DNA of 64,000 nt from CAWAND01 sp963727915. GTDB lineage: Bacteria > Chloroflexota > Anaerolineae > Anaerolineales > E44-bin32. The position numbers and the translations under genes are program-made. Location of the stretch: assembly GCA_963727915.1 (NCBI GenBank), contig CAVSID010000001.1:1054001-1118000 (forward strand). Reading direction: 5' to 3'. Shown here piece by piece: positions 28,038-37,210 of this stretch (positions are counted from its first letter, which is position 1; every line of letters begins with the position of its first letter). The notes below the pieces were generated by a model that had not been told where the DNA came from, ran no database searches, and was given only the letters and a program-made list of their open reading frames with translations.

Positions 28038-28642
28038 CGAGCGGCGAGCAGGCGCGTCGGCAGAAGATCGCCTGGGCGAGCTGGATTCGGGATCCGGGAC
28101 GATGGTCGGCGTTGATCCTGGCAGTGACCGTGCTCGGTGCTGGTTGGATTGCCTTGTCTGCCGTGCCGGCATCGGCGACGACCGGTGGAAAAATCCCAAG
28201 CCCGCGGGAAGGTTTTCTCGCCCCGGCGTTCGGACTGCAGGACGCTGACGGGCGAGGTGACTTCACCTCGCTGACCTGCGCGGCCAGGTGGTGGTGGTCA
28301 ATTTCTGGGCATCGTGGTGCCCGCCATGCAAGGCGGAGATGCCCGATCTGAGAGCGCCTTTCACGGCGCACAGGGTCGAAGGGCCTGGTGATCCTGGGGG
28401 TCAACAGCACATTCCAGGACAGCACCCAGTCGGCGCTTGACTTCGCCAAGGCCCAGGGCGTCACCTTCCCGGTCCTGCTGGATCCGACGGGGGAGGTCGA
28501 CCGGCTCTATCTGGTGCGGGCTCTGCCGACGACGTTCTTCATCGACCGCCAGGGGACCATTCGCAAGGTGGTTGTCGGCGGTCCGATGAGTGAAACTACC
28601 CTGACCAGCACTGTGCGCGACTTGCTCGGGGAAGCCCCCTGA
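28034..28642 (+). CDS. TlpA-like membrane-anchored thioredoxin, frameshifted
   Basis: About 200 residues: an N-terminal membrane anchor (SALILAVTVLGAGWIAL) and a periplasmic-type thioredoxin domain. After correcting a break near 28275 the active site reads VVVNFWASWCPPCKAEMPDL, a classical CxxC of the TlpA/ResA group; a second break is near 28370. The last part has the cis-Pro region RALPTTFFIDRQGTI. It reduces or isomerises disulfides outside the cytoplasm, for example in cytochrome c maturation. Coupled to CbiO by a TTGA overlap and to Lgt by a shared base. Confidence 0.8.
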
Positions 28643-29408
28643 TGTTGCCCATACTGCAGATCGGCCCGCTGGCCGTTCAGTTGCCCGGGTTGATCTCTCC
28701 TGGTGGGCGTCTGGATCGGTGTGACGCTGGCGGAGCGGGCGGCGCCTAAACACGGCCTATCGCCGGCGGATCTCAACAACCTTGTCTTTCTTGGTTTGGC
28801 GGCCGGCCTGGTTGGGGCGCGGCTGGGGTACGCCGTGCGCTATGCCGATGTCTATCTTGCCTCGCCGCTGAGCCTGCTGGCACTGACGCCTGTGACCTTG
28901 GCCCCGGTGGATGGGACTGCGGTGGGGTTGATTACCTGTCTGGTGTACGGCCAGCGGCGAGCGCTCCCTTTGTGGTCCGCCTTGGACAGCGTGACCCCGG
29001 GCTTGGCCGCCGTGGCGACGGCCCTGGGCTTTGCCCATCTGGCCAGCGGGGATGCCTTCGGCGTCGCCGGCCTCGCTGCCCTGGGCGGTGACCCTTTGGG
29101 GAGCAGCGCGCCACCCCAGCCAGGTGTATGAGATCCTGGGCGCGGCCGTCATCCTGGGATTGGTCATTCGGCTGGGGACGAAGCCGCAGTTCCCCGGGCT
29201 GTTGTTCCTCGCCTTTGCCGCTCTAACCGCCGCCGCCCGCCTGTTCTTGGAAGCCTTCCGTGGCGACAGCGTGATCGTGTTCGGCGGGCTCCGCCAGGCG
29301 CAGTTGGTCGCCCTGGGGGTCTTGATTGTGGCCCTGGCAGGGCTGCATTTGCGAGCCCGATCGAAGCCCATACCCAGGACCGATGCGGTGGACGGGGCGG
29401 CCGTGTAG
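28642..29408 (+). CDS. lgt: Prolipoprotein diacylglyceryl transferase family protein, frameshifted
   Basis: About 254 residues with seven hydrophobic segments. The Lgt signature RHPSQVYEILGA and the final RLFLEAFRGDS...LRQAQL are visible. Lgt attaches the diacylglyceryl group to the lipobox cysteine of prolipoproteins, which fits the many lipoproteins in this window. The middle Gly-rich region is shorter than in E. coli Lgt, so it may be an Lgt-like paralogue. Frame changes near 28693 (one extra T) and 29090 (one extra G). ATG 28642 shares a base with the TlpA stop. Confidence 0.75.
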
Positions 29409-29446
29409 CGTGGGGCGTCAGCCCGTGTCGCCTGGGAACCGTCAGA

Positions 29447-29464
29447 TTGTGAAGGTTTTCACAA
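29447..29464. promoter_or_regulatory. Rex/CRP-type palindrome, copy 3
   Basis: TTGTGAA-GGTT-TTCACAA, a perfect match to the Rex consensus half-sites. It lies between two convergent gene ends (29408 plus and 29509 minus), not in a promoter region. Confidence 0.6.
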
Positions 29465-29508
29465 ATCGCGAGTCTGGAGAGGATTTCGAAGGTTGGTGCC
29501 CGGGTGAG

Positions 29509-29832
29509 TCAGCCGGCGGCGCCGTTTTGGATGGCGGCGATGAAAAACAGGAAGAGACAAACCCCTGCCGCGCCGAGGATCAGGCCGGCCAGCGCCGTGG
29601 CCCGAGAGCGCCCGGATCCCAGCAGGCCGCCGACCCCTAGGCCGGCGCCTACCAACCCGAGAAAGGCGCTGCTGGCGCCACAGACGTAGAGGGGTGTGCC
29701 CGCCAGGCGAATCCACTCCTGGTTGAACCCGACGACGGCGCAGATGCCAATTCCGAACACGAAAGCCACCGAGGCGATGCCCAGCGCCAGGCTGGCGTTC
29801 CCCAGGGTGTTATTAGAAGGCGATCCGGACAT
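29509..29832 (-). CDS. Small DUF4190-like membrane protein
   Basis: A 107-residue protein with three to four hydrophobic helices rich in Gly and Ala (LGIASVAFVFGIGICAVVG; AFLGLVGAGLGVGGLLG; LAGLILGAAGVCLFLFF). The G-L-x-x-G repeats and arrangement resemble DUF4190 proteins. ATG at 29832 has GGGAG a few bases before it. It follows another membrane-protein gene by 29 bp on the same strand. Function unknown. Confidence 0.6.
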   Translation of the reverse strand: MSGSPSNNTLGNASLALGIASVAFVFGIGICAVVGFNQEWIRLAGTPLYVCGASSAFLGLVGAGLGVGGLLGSGRSRATALAGLILGAAGVCLFLFFIAAIQNGAAG

Positions 29833-29861
29833 GACAGGACTCCCCCTGTTCCGAAAGTGAT

Positions 29862-30398
29862 CTAGCCACCGTAGCGGGGGTTTGGGCGGAGATGGCCTAA
29901 GACGCCGCTTTGGATCAGGATGCCGGCCGCCAGAGCGGTGGCAAACACGCCGATGGCCAGACCGGTGGACAAGTCCAGACTGAAGGCGATCAGTCCGGCC
30001 CCAACGGCCGAAGACAAGAAGACCAGGGCCCATCCGAACGCCCAGGCGGCCGCGAGCATTCCGATCAGACCGGCCGCCAGGGCCACGGCCCAGATCCACA
30101 GCCCCATGTCCAGCTTCAACCATTGGATCATGATCAGGGCAAGCATGACCCCCGATAAGAACCCTGCTAGGCGCACCGCCAGACGTTGGATGAAGCGCGC
30201 CGCAAATGCACCGATGATGCCTATGACAAGGGCGATAGCGATGGCAGGTGTGCTCGTTGCGCCGTCCGGCAGGAAGTGGGCGGCCAGTTGGAGAGCCACC
30301 ACGAATCCCAGGCCGGCCACGAAGAGCCAGAAAAGCCTGCGCCCCAGGACCAGCAGCGCCACACCGACCAGGACATTGATTGCCACACCCATCGCCAA
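29862..30398 (-). CDS. Multi-pass membrane protein, unknown function
   Basis: A 178-residue protein made almost wholly of hydrophobic segments, about seven helices, with few charged residues between them. The repeated VGxxLLVxGxxLFWLFVAGLGF pattern recalls DUF4203-like/TMEM198-type proteins, but the match is weak. ATG 30398 or 30392 could be the start. It lies 62 bp downstream of the GNAT gene, probably in the same transcript. Confidence 0.55.
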   Translation of the reverse strand: MAMGVAINVLVGVALLVLGRRLFWLFVAGLGFVVALQLAAHFLPDGATSTPAIAIALVIGIIGAFAARFIQRLAVRLAGFLSGVMLALIMIQWLKLDMGLWIWAVALAAGLIGMLAAAWAFGWALVFLSSAVGAGLIAFSLDLSTGLAIGVFATALAAGILIQSGVLGHLRPNPRYGG

Positions 30399-30459
30399 GC
30401 TCCTATTGATTTGATCTCAGGCAAATAGCCTCTGTCCCGTTGGCATCGGCCGCCATGGG

Positions 30460-30888
30460 TCAGACGACTCGCGCCGACGGGTGCAAGATCCACGCCTGGG
30501 GATGGTGGGTGAAGCCGACATGAGGGTAGTAGGACTTTGCTGCCGGTGCCGCAAGGAGAACAATTATCGCTTTCTCCCCGAGCGCGGCCTGGGTCCGATC
30601 GATCAGGGCACGGCCGATACCTTGGCGCTGGTAGGCCTGGTCGACGGCCAGATCGGCCAGGTAGGCGACATAGCAAAAATCGGTCAGCGTGCGTGAGATG
30701 CCGACCAGGCGCTCTCCATCCCAGGCGGTCACGATCAGATCGGCCCGTTCGATCATCTCCCGCATGCAGTCCCGGTCACCGACCGGACGCCGCTCCGCCA
30801 GGGTCGATGCCCTGTACAACTCGATGGTCTGATCTAGATCGAGGTCCCCCCCGATCTTGTAGGTGATTCCGTCAACGGCTCCGCTCAC
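30460..30888 (-). CDS. GNAT-family N-acetyltransferase
   Basis: A 142-residue acetyltransferase. ERLVGISRTLTDFCYVAYLADLAVDQAYQRQGIGRALI shows the GNAT core with acetyl-CoA-binding Q-x-x-G-I-G. GTG 30888 is the start, with GGAGG 5 nt upstream and a GTGA overlap with the stop expected for RNase PH in the neighbouring frame. As sequenced, the frame runs on from RNase PH without a stop, so a fused protein cannot be excluded. Substrate unknown; the closest general type is the small YhbS/PanZ-like acetyltransferases. Confidence 0.75.
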   Translation of the reverse strand: MSGAVDGITYKIGGDLDLDQTIELYRASTLAERRPVGDRDCMREMIERADLIVTAWDGERLVGISRTLTDFCYVAYLADLAVDQAYQRQGIGRALIDRTQAALGEKAIIVLLAAPAAKSYYPHVGFTHHPQAWILHPSARVV

Positions 30889-31685
30889 ACCCGCCTCCCA
30901 AAGGTCGGCAGGGATCCCCGCGTGGGTTCGCTGCCTTTCAGACTCGGTCCATCCCATCTTCCCCAGTGTATCCGCCTGGGCGGACAAGAGCTGGTGGATG
31001 CCCATTCTCGCCAGGGCCAATAGGTCGTCAAGGCGGTCATTGGAGAACGCGCCGCCTTCGGCGGTGGCCTGGATTTCGATGAATTCTTCTTTGGCGTTCA
31101 TGACAACGTTGCAGTCGACGTCGGCGGCCGAATCCTCTTCGTAGTCCAGGTCAAGCCTTGCCTGGCCTCCGATCAGGCCCACGCTGACGGCGGCGACGGG
31201 CGCCAAGAAATTCCGGGGTCGCATTCGCCCTGGTCGATGAGCTTGTGCAGGGCGATGGCCAGCGCCAGGTAGCCGCCGGTGACGGATGCCGTCCGCGTCC
31301 CCCCGTCCGCCTGGAGAACGTCGCAGTCGACGATGGCCGTGATCTGCCCCAACTTGTCGAGGTCAAAACCCGCCCGAAGACTGCGGCCGATGAGGCGCTT
31401 GATCTCTTGCGAGCGCGCCCTTGGGCCGGCCGTTTCTCGACGGGACCTGTCGTGGGTTGCGCGCGGTAGCATGGCATATTCCGCTGTTATCCACCCGCCG
31501 GGGCCACCCCGGACCTCACGCCAACCGGGCACGCCGGGGATCAGGCTGGCATTACACAACACCTTAGTGCGGCCGGTGGCGATGAGGACCGACCCCTCCG
31601 GGTAGATGATGAAATCGGGGTGAATTTCAAGGGTGCGCAGCTCCGCCGGCTCGCGTCCATCCGGCCGCTGTTGGGTCAGGGACAT
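30885..31685 (-). CDS. rph: Ribonuclease PH, frameshifted
   Basis: About 266 residues. RNase PH trims the 3' ends of tRNA precursors using phosphate. It starts with RPDGREPAELRTLEI, then GRTKVLCNASL, GGPGGWITAEYAMLPRAT, QEIKRLIGRSLRAG, DCDVLQADGGTRTASVTGGYLAL, and after a break near 31190 SVGLIGGQARLDLDYEEDS and ADVDCNVVM, all RNase PH signatures. The C-terminal helix LLALARMGIHQLLSAQ follows. The natural stop is lost in the frame as read; TGA 30885 in the adjacent frame, overlapping the GNAT start, is proposed. Confidence 0.88.
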
Positions 31686-31833
31686 GGATTCTCCTGTGTT
31701 GACCGTTCAAGCCTACCACATGCGGCGAGGGGCCAATTGGCTGCCTTTAACCCGGGTTTAATCCTGCAAGTGTATAGAGTGAGGTCGTCGGTTCCGTTCT
31801 GTCCATTTCAGAGCTTGTTACGGAGGTAGAAAG

Positions 31834-32983
31834 ATGGGAGCAATACTTGCCGCATTCATGATGGCCTTCTCGGCACTTGGCCTGACACAGACGGCGACGC
31901 AGGGTGTGAGTCTGTATACGGCCTATCCTTCACAAGTGGTTCGCTCCGGCGACACGGTCGACGTGTCGGTTCAGGTGGGCAACACGGGGCTGCCCACCCA
32001 GTTGGTCCAATTGGCAGTCAGCGGGACGCCGGACGGCTGGTCGGCCAACTTCCTTGGCGGAGGGCGAGTGATCCAGGCCGTCTCCGTGCAGACCGATCAG
32101 ACGCAGACCATCACGCTCAAGGTGGAGCTTCCCGAGCAGGCCGCTGATGGTGACTACAGCATGACAGTGACGGCCAAGAGCGAGGGCGGGCAGGCGAGCC
32201 TGCCCTCTGACCTTTACCGTGGGCCAGACATCGCCCACCCGCATCAGCCTAACTCCCAACTTGCCGGTCCTCAAAGGCTCTCCGAAATCGTCTTTCAACT
32301 ATCGGCTGACGGTCAAGAATGACTCAGACGAAGACCTGTTGGTCAATTTCGATTCCCAACTCCCGGATGGTTTCCAGGTCACATTCAAGCAGGCCGTAGG
32401 CAGCCAGGAGGTGACCAGTTTGCCGGTCAAGGCCGGCCAATCCCAGGATGTGGACGCCGATCTCACCCTGCCCAGCGACGTCGCCGCCGGCACCTACGAC
32501 TTCCAGGTCGGCGTCCAGGCCAAGGACGCCTCGGCGCAGGTCAAGCTTTCGGCAGTCATCACCGGTCAGTCAGCGCTTAGCCTGAGCACGCCGGACGGTC
32601 GACTGAGCGCCGACGTCACCGCCGGCAAGACGACCCCCCTCAAGCTGGTGCTGCAGAACACCGGCAGCGCCCCGGCGACGGGGATCCAGTTCGAGTCGTC
32701 CCCGCCCGCCAACTGGAAGGTGACTTTCGATCCGGCAACGATCGACTCACTCGATCCGGGCCAGCAGGTCGACGTTACCGCCAACGTTGAGGTGCCAGAC
32801 AATGTGATCTCCGGCGACTACATGGTCACCCTGACATCCCGCTCAAGCACCAATGACTCGCCGTCGGCCGACTTCCGGCTCACGGTGCAAACCTCGACCC
32901 TGTGGGGCATCACGGGTTTGGTTTTGATCGCTATCGCGCTGGGGGTGGTGGCGCTGGCGGTGATGCGATTCGGAAGAAGATAA
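31834..32983 (+). CDS. Membrane-anchored protein with repeated NEW3 domains, frameshifted
   Basis: About 382 residues: signal-like N-terminus, three consecutive immunoglobulin-like NEW3 repeats and a C-terminal membrane helix (WGITGLVLIAIALGVVALAV) with a short basic tail. Each repeat has the TPxxWSVTFxP..I..L.PGQ..DVxxxxxVP..xxxGDYxxxVTxxS scheme, seen in NWKVTFDPATIDSLDPGQQ and VPDNVISGDYMVTLTSRS. One frame change near 32220. It ends 4 bp before an ABC ATPase gene; this trio (NEW3 protein, ATPase, ABC-2 permease) recurs in Chloroflexi and Firmicutes, where the NEW3 protein may be the extracellular partner of the exporter (inference). Confidence 0.75.
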
Positions 32984-32987
32984 CGCC

Positions 32988-33926
32988 ATGGATGCAGTGA
33001 TCGAAACCCACGCGCTGACCAAGCGCTATGGCGAGGTCACGGCCGTGGATGGGCTGGATCTCATTCTGAACAAAGGTGAGGTGTTCGGCTTGTTGGGCCC
33101 GAATGGCTCCGGCAAGACGACCACGATCTTGATGATCCTCGGGCTCACCGAACCCACATCGGGGAAGGTCCGCGTGCTCGGCGTCGACCCTGCCCGGCGG
33201 CCGCTCCAGGTCAAGACCAGAGTGGGCTACCTGCCGGACCAGGTCGGCTTCTACGATGACATGACGGCTCGCGAGAATCTCAGCTACACGGCCAGGCTCA
33301 ACCGTATCCCGGCCGACGAGGCAGCCGACCGAATCACGTCCGCTATGCGGCGGATCGGCCTGCGCGATGAGGCCGTCGACCGGCCGGTGGGCACTTTCTC
33401 CCACGGGATGCGCCAGCGCTTGGGCCTGGCGGAACTGCTGGTCAAGGAGCCCGAGGTAGTCATCCTTGACGAACCGACTCTGGGCCTCGACCCAGAGGCG
33501 GCTCGCCAGTTTCTACACCTGATCCGCGGCCTGAAGGATGAGGGGATAACCATTCTGCTGGCCTCCCACCTGCTGCACCAGGTCCAGGCGGTTTGCGACC
33601 GGGTGGGGCTGTTCCGAAAGGGGAAGATGTTCTTGGAAGGCCCGGTGCGCCATCTGGCGCATGAGATCCTTGGTGGGGGCTTCGTGATCCATCTCGAATC
33701 AGATGATGCGCAGCTCGGCCCTCATCTGGAGGGTCTGGAGCACGCCGTCCGGGTGACATCCGAGGCGGCCGGCCTGTACCGGATCGAAGCGCGCGCCGAC
33801 CTGCGCCAGCAGGTGGCCAAACTGGTTCTCGACCGGGGTGGCAAGCTGCTCTCGATGCACCTCGACGAACCCAGCCTGGATGAGGTGTACGCGAGCTACT
33901 TCGAGGAGGTGCCCGATGCATCGTGA
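32988..33926 (+). CDS. ABC transporter ATPase
   Basis: A 312-residue ATPase of the ABC-2 exporter group. Walker A GPNGSGKTT, Q-loop VGYLPDQVGFYDDMTARENL, signature FSHGMRQRLGLAE, Walker B VVILDEPTLGLDPE and switch His in ASHLLHQ are present. The C-terminal 80 residues form the accessory domain seen in NatA/CcmA-like proteins. Complete, with no frame break. It overlaps the permease gene by 11 bp. Confidence 0.9.
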   Translation: MDAVIETHALTKRYGEVTAVDGLDLILNKGEVFGLLGPNGSGKTTTILMILGLTEPTSGKVRVLGVDPARRPLQVKTRVGYLPDQVGFYDDMTARENLSYTARLNRIPADEAADRITSAMRRIGLRDEAVDRPVGTFSHGMRQRLGLAELLVKEPEVVILDEPTLGLDPEAARQFLHLIRGLKDEGITILLASHLLHQVQAVCDRVGLFRKGKMFLEGPVRHLAHEILGGGFVIHLESDDAQLGPHLEGLEHAVRVTSEAAGLYRIEARADLRQQVAKLVLDRGGKLLSMHLDEPSLDEVYASYFEEVPDAS

Positions 33927-34863
33927 GGGATCTCCCTGGCAGGGCGTTTGGACGGTGATGGCCAAGGAGACGGCCGATCACCTGACGGGCGCCAGGATGA
34001 CCATCTTGGAGCTCCTGATGTTTCTGGCGTCTGCCGGCGCCATCTACGCCGCGCTGGGTGCGGTCAAGTCCGGCGGTCAAGATCCGTTTGTCTTCCTGAC
34101 CTTGTTCACCACGGCGCAAGCTCCGATCCCATCCTTTGTGGGTTTTCTGGGCTTTCTGACGCCCCTGGTGGCCATCGCCCTTGGTTTTGACGCCGTCAAT
34201 GGGGAGTTCAACCGCCGGACCCTGAGCCGCATTCTGGCCCAGCCGATCTACCGCGATGGCCTTCTGTTGGGAAAGTACCTGGCGGGGCTGGTCACGCTAT
34301 CGATCGTGCTCACCGCCATCTGGCTTCTGGTGGCCGGGTTGGGCCTGATGTTCCTGGGGGTGCCGCCCAGCGGGGAAGAGGTCGCCCGGGCGGTGGTCTT
34401 CCTGGCAGCGACGATCGGCTACGGGGGGGTGTGGCTGGGGATCGCCATGGTTTTCTCGGTCGTCTTCCGCCAGCCGGCGACAGCTGCCCTGGCTTCGATC
34501 GCCACTTGGCTGTTCTTCACGCTGTTCTGGGGAATCGTGGCCAGTGTCCTGGCAAATACGCTAAGTGCCAATCCGGCATCGGTGCAAGGCATTCTGGCCC
34601 AGGCCGGGCTGGAGCAGAACCTGTCGCGCATCTCCCCCAACACGTTGTGGAGTGAGGTGGTGGTGGGGATGCTCCATCCGGCCGTCCGCAGCTTGGGTCT
34701 CGTCCTTCCGGTTCAGCTGTATCGCGCCGTGCTCGGATCGCCGCTCCCGTTCACTGAAAGCTTGGGGCTGATCTGGCCCCAGCTGACCGGCCTGGCGGCC
34801 GGTGTGATCCTGTTGTTCGCGTGTGCGTACGTGCTCTTTCAGCGCCAGGAGGTTCGCGCCTGA
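33916..34863 (+). CDS. ABC-2 type permease (NosY-like)
   Basis: A 315-residue membrane protein with six helices. GFDAVNGEFNRRTLSRILAQPIYRDGLLLGKYL is the conserved region of NosY/ABC-2 family 2 permeases. ATG 33916 lies inside the end of the ATPase gene. Together with the NEW3 protein it forms a three-gene operon. The large extracytoplasmic loop between helices 5 and 6 (residues 225-290) could meet the NEW3 partner. Complete frame. Confidence 0.85.
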   Translation: MHREGSPWQGVWTVMAKETADHLTGARMTILELLMFLASAGAIYAALGAVKSGGQDPFVFLTLFTTAQAPIPSFVGFLGFLTPLVAIALGFDAVNGEFNRRTLSRILAQPIYRDGLLLGKYLAGLVTLSIVLTAIWLLVAGLGLMFLGVPPSGEEVARAVVFLAATIGYGGVWLGIAMVFSVVFRQPATAALASIATWLFFTLFWGIVASVLANTLSANPASVQGILAQAGLEQNLSRISPNTLWSEVVVGMLHPAVRSLGLVLPVQLYRAVLGSPLPFTESLGLIWPQLTGLAAGVILLFACAYVLFQRQEVRA

Positions 34864-34888
34864 CAGTGGCCGACCACCGCACATAACG

Positions 34889-34926
34889 GGCGCACCCTTT
34901 GTGAAGATTGTCACAAAGGGTGCGCC
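34889..34926. repeat. Perfect 16-bp inverted repeat with Rex/CRP-type palindrome (copy 4) at its centre
   Basis: GGCGCACCCTTTGTGA (34889-34904), six-base centre AGATTG, then the exact complement (34911-34926). The core TTGTGAA-GATT-GTCACAA occupies 34899-34916. It lies between convergent genes. It has no T-run, so a bidirectional terminator is possible but not typical. Confidence 0.65.
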
Positions 34927-34959
34927 TGGTTGTCCAAGGGCAGCTGCTGATACGAGGGC

Positions 34960-35226
34960 TTAGTTTTGAAAGGCAGCGTACAGCTGCTGCATGCGGTCGT
35001 CTGAGCGCAGGTTGACCAGGTCGGGATCCTTCTTGGACCACTCGATGAGATCCGGGCGCAGCTTCAGGGCGGTCTCCAGCTGACCGAAGGCTTTGTCGAT
35101 GGCGCCGGCGCGGGCGGAGATGCAGGCGGCGTTGTAGTACAGCGCGCCGAGCCAAGAGGGCGTATCCGCCAACTGGTCCAACTCAGCCAACATGTCGTCT
35201 GCCTAAGCCTGGGCAGCCTCACTCAT
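34960..35226 (-). CDS. Short TPR-like protein, frameshifted
   Basis: About 88 residues. ALYYNAACISARAGAIDKAFGQLETALKLRPDL matches a tetratricopeptide-type helix pair (A at 8, A at 20, P at 32). The tail LVNLRSDDRMQQLYAAFQN is typical of the last repeat in TPR proteins. MSEAAQA at the start (ATG 35226) is followed by an apparent stop that one extra base would explain. It overlaps the end of the DinB-like gene by 8 bp. Possibly a protein-interaction module. Confidence 0.55.
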
Positions 35227-35690
35227 CGCCACGCTCGGTGGCATGTTCCGCCATGTGCATCCAGGGATGGATCAGAAGCGTGCCGGCCAGACGGCGCCAA
35301 AGCGGCAGGCCATCCTGCCAGGCGTATCGATCGGATTGCGCCAGGTCGGCCTCATTCAACTGCCCAACGCCTCCGTAAGTTCGTGATGGGTTGCATCCGA
35401 GTGGTTCAGGACATCGTCCCACGAGCGGTCGGCGAACGAGTCAAAGAAGACGGCGTTGGCGCTGGTCGGTGTCTTCGTCGGATTCCTCCATGATCGCCGA
35501 GGGGTCGTTTCTGAGCCTCAGGACCGTCTGATGCTTCCAGGCGGTGATATGGCCCTGAAGATCCAGGGCGCTCCACGCCTCGGGAGTCCCGTGGCTTGAG
35601 CGCGAGTCGGCGGGCAGTCCATCAATGAAGGCCCGTCTCGATGGGCGTACTCGGCTGCAGTGCTTGGATCATCGCCTGAGGGGTGGTCAC
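35219..35690 (-). CDS. DinB/ClbS-like protein, heavily frameshifted
   Basis: About 157 residues after joining four pieces. The pieces read WSALDLQGHITAWKHQTVLRL, then NAVFFDSFADRSWDDVLNHSD, then NEADLAQSDRYAWQDGLPLWRRLAG and a final IHPWMHMAEH. Alternating His residues on helices (GHITAWKHQ; HPWMHMAEH) match the metal-site pattern of the DinB/ClbS four-helix-bundle family. GTG 35690 has AGGAGG upstream. Breaks near 35625, 35475 and 35365. It could also be a decaying gene, but the pieces are collinear and complete. Confidence 0.5.
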
Positions 35691-35767
35691 GGATCTGCCT
35701 CCTCGTGGCTGGACCGTCAGAGCTGGCCGGATTCAGCCTACACTACCACGCTCGCCCTGCCCGGGTT

Positions 35768-36457
35768 TCAAAGAACTTCAAGCAGACCCGCGCAGATTGG
35801 GGAAGGAGAAGTCCGGGCTCAATGAAGGGTCGAGCAGGCGATCGCCGCGGCGGTTGGACCAGGCGCAGGTCAGCCCGGCCGACTTGGCTCCCATCACGTC
35901 GGTGGCCGAGCCGGCCACATGCAGAATGGCGGCGGGCTCGAGCTCCAGGTCGTCGCAGGGGAGGCGGTAGATGGCCGGGGCCGGTTTGTACGCGCCCGGC
36001 CGTTTCACCGGAGTAGATGGCGTCGAACGGCGTCTCCAGGCGATCGGCCAGCGCGCGGCAGCATCGACTCGTCGCCGTTGGACAGGATGGCAGTCCGGTG
36101 ACCGCCTTCTCGAACGGCCTTGAGCACGGCGTTGGCCTCTGGCCAAGGGTCGAGCTCATCCCAGGCATCGACCAGCCTTGGCGGGCGGCCTCATCCAGTT
36201 CGTCGCCGGTCTGGTCGAGCGTCAGATCCAGCGCCCGGCGCGTCACGAGCCGGAAGGGCACCCGGCCTTTCCCAAGGGCGTTGCTGATCAGCGCGTAGTG
36301 CATCTGAGTCCGGCGCCAGGCCTGCACGAGCGCCCCCGCTCCAATCAGTCGTGCCCAAGGCGTCGGCGACGCGCCCCGTCAAGCTGCTCTCAATGTCGAA
36401 CAGAGCGCTGTAAACATCGAAGGTCACGAGCTCGATAAGCCATGCTGCCCGCTCCAT
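35768..36457 (-). CDS. HAD-superfamily hydrolase, haloacid dehalogenase type II-like, frameshifted
   Basis: About 230 residues. The N-terminus has LVTFDVYSALFDIESSL, where the usual DxYGTL is varied (Asp-Val-Tyr-Ser-Ala-Leu). Then RTAILSNGDESMLRALAD (motif II Ser-Asn), AYKPAPAIYRL (motif III Lys) and ILHVAGSATDVMGAKSAGL (motif IV). The final AWSNRRG is characteristic of type II haloacid dehalogenases. Breaks near 36345, 36175 and 36000, plus one near the end; removing one base gives a C-terminus GLLEVL with stop at 35768. Substrate unknown. Confidence 0.7.
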
Positions 36458-36670
36458 GATGGGCCGGGATCGGCGATCCCGTCCCGGGAAACGTCGAGGC
36501 GTGATGCACCCGACCCATTGTGGCACGCCCCGTCCCTGGCGGCGCAAATCGGGCTTGCACCTTGGCGCTGAGGTGTCACGAATCTACTGCTGGCCGGTGT
36601 TTAATAGGTGAGGGGCGGCTTGGCATTCTCGCCGTCTTCGACCGGCATCGGCGGATGTCAAGGGCGTGCT

Positions 36671-37182
36671 ATGCAGCCAGATCAATTCGAAGATGTCTTT
36701 CACCGCCATTTCACCGGGTCCACGGCGTCGTTGCTCGCCTCGTGGGCGACGCCGACGAAGCCGAAGACCTGACGCTGGAGGCCTTCTGGCGTCTGTGGCG
36801 CACGCCAGGGGTCGAGGACGGCAGTCCTGCGGCCCTTGGCTGTACCGTGTGGCCACCCGGCTAGGCTACAACGCCCTGCGGGCCCGAACCCGCCGATCAG
36901 CACACGAGCAGGCGGCGGCCGAGCAGGACAGATGCTCGAGCGTGGGCCAAGACCCGGACGGAGAAGCAGAGCAGCGGATCCGAGCGCGAGCGGGTGCGAG
37001 TCCACCCTGCGCGTCTGCCTGTCCGCCATGCCCAGATCCTCAGTTTGACGCATGGCCGGGATGAGCTACCGAGAGATTGCCGCACCATCGGACGTGAAGA
37101 CCAGTTCAGTCGGGGCCTGTTGGCCAGGGCGGAGTCGCAGTTCGAAAAGATCTATCTGGAGACTTGGGTCAGCTGGCGATGA
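36671..37182 (+). CDS. ECF-type RNA polymerase sigma factor, frameshifted
   Basis: About 170 residues. Region 2 is in MQPDQFEDVFHRHF and VHGVVARLVGDADEAEDLTLEAFWRLWR, region 4 in ILSLTHAGMSYREIAA and the end LLARAESQFEKIYLETW. The pieces lie in different frames, with breaks near 36715, 36825, 36930 and 37060. A zinc-finger-like anti-sigma gene follows 28 bp after the stop, a common pairing that keeps the sigma factor inactive until a signal arrives. Confidence 0.75.
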
Positions 37183-37210
37183 ATATCGGTTGATGCGTAA
37201 GGAGGCAGCC

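Noticed and set aside
31746..31761. AACCCGGGTT palindrome between rph and the NEW3 gene
   Set aside because: Short and made of simple GC-rich symmetry; no second copy seen and no promoter of good spacing attached.
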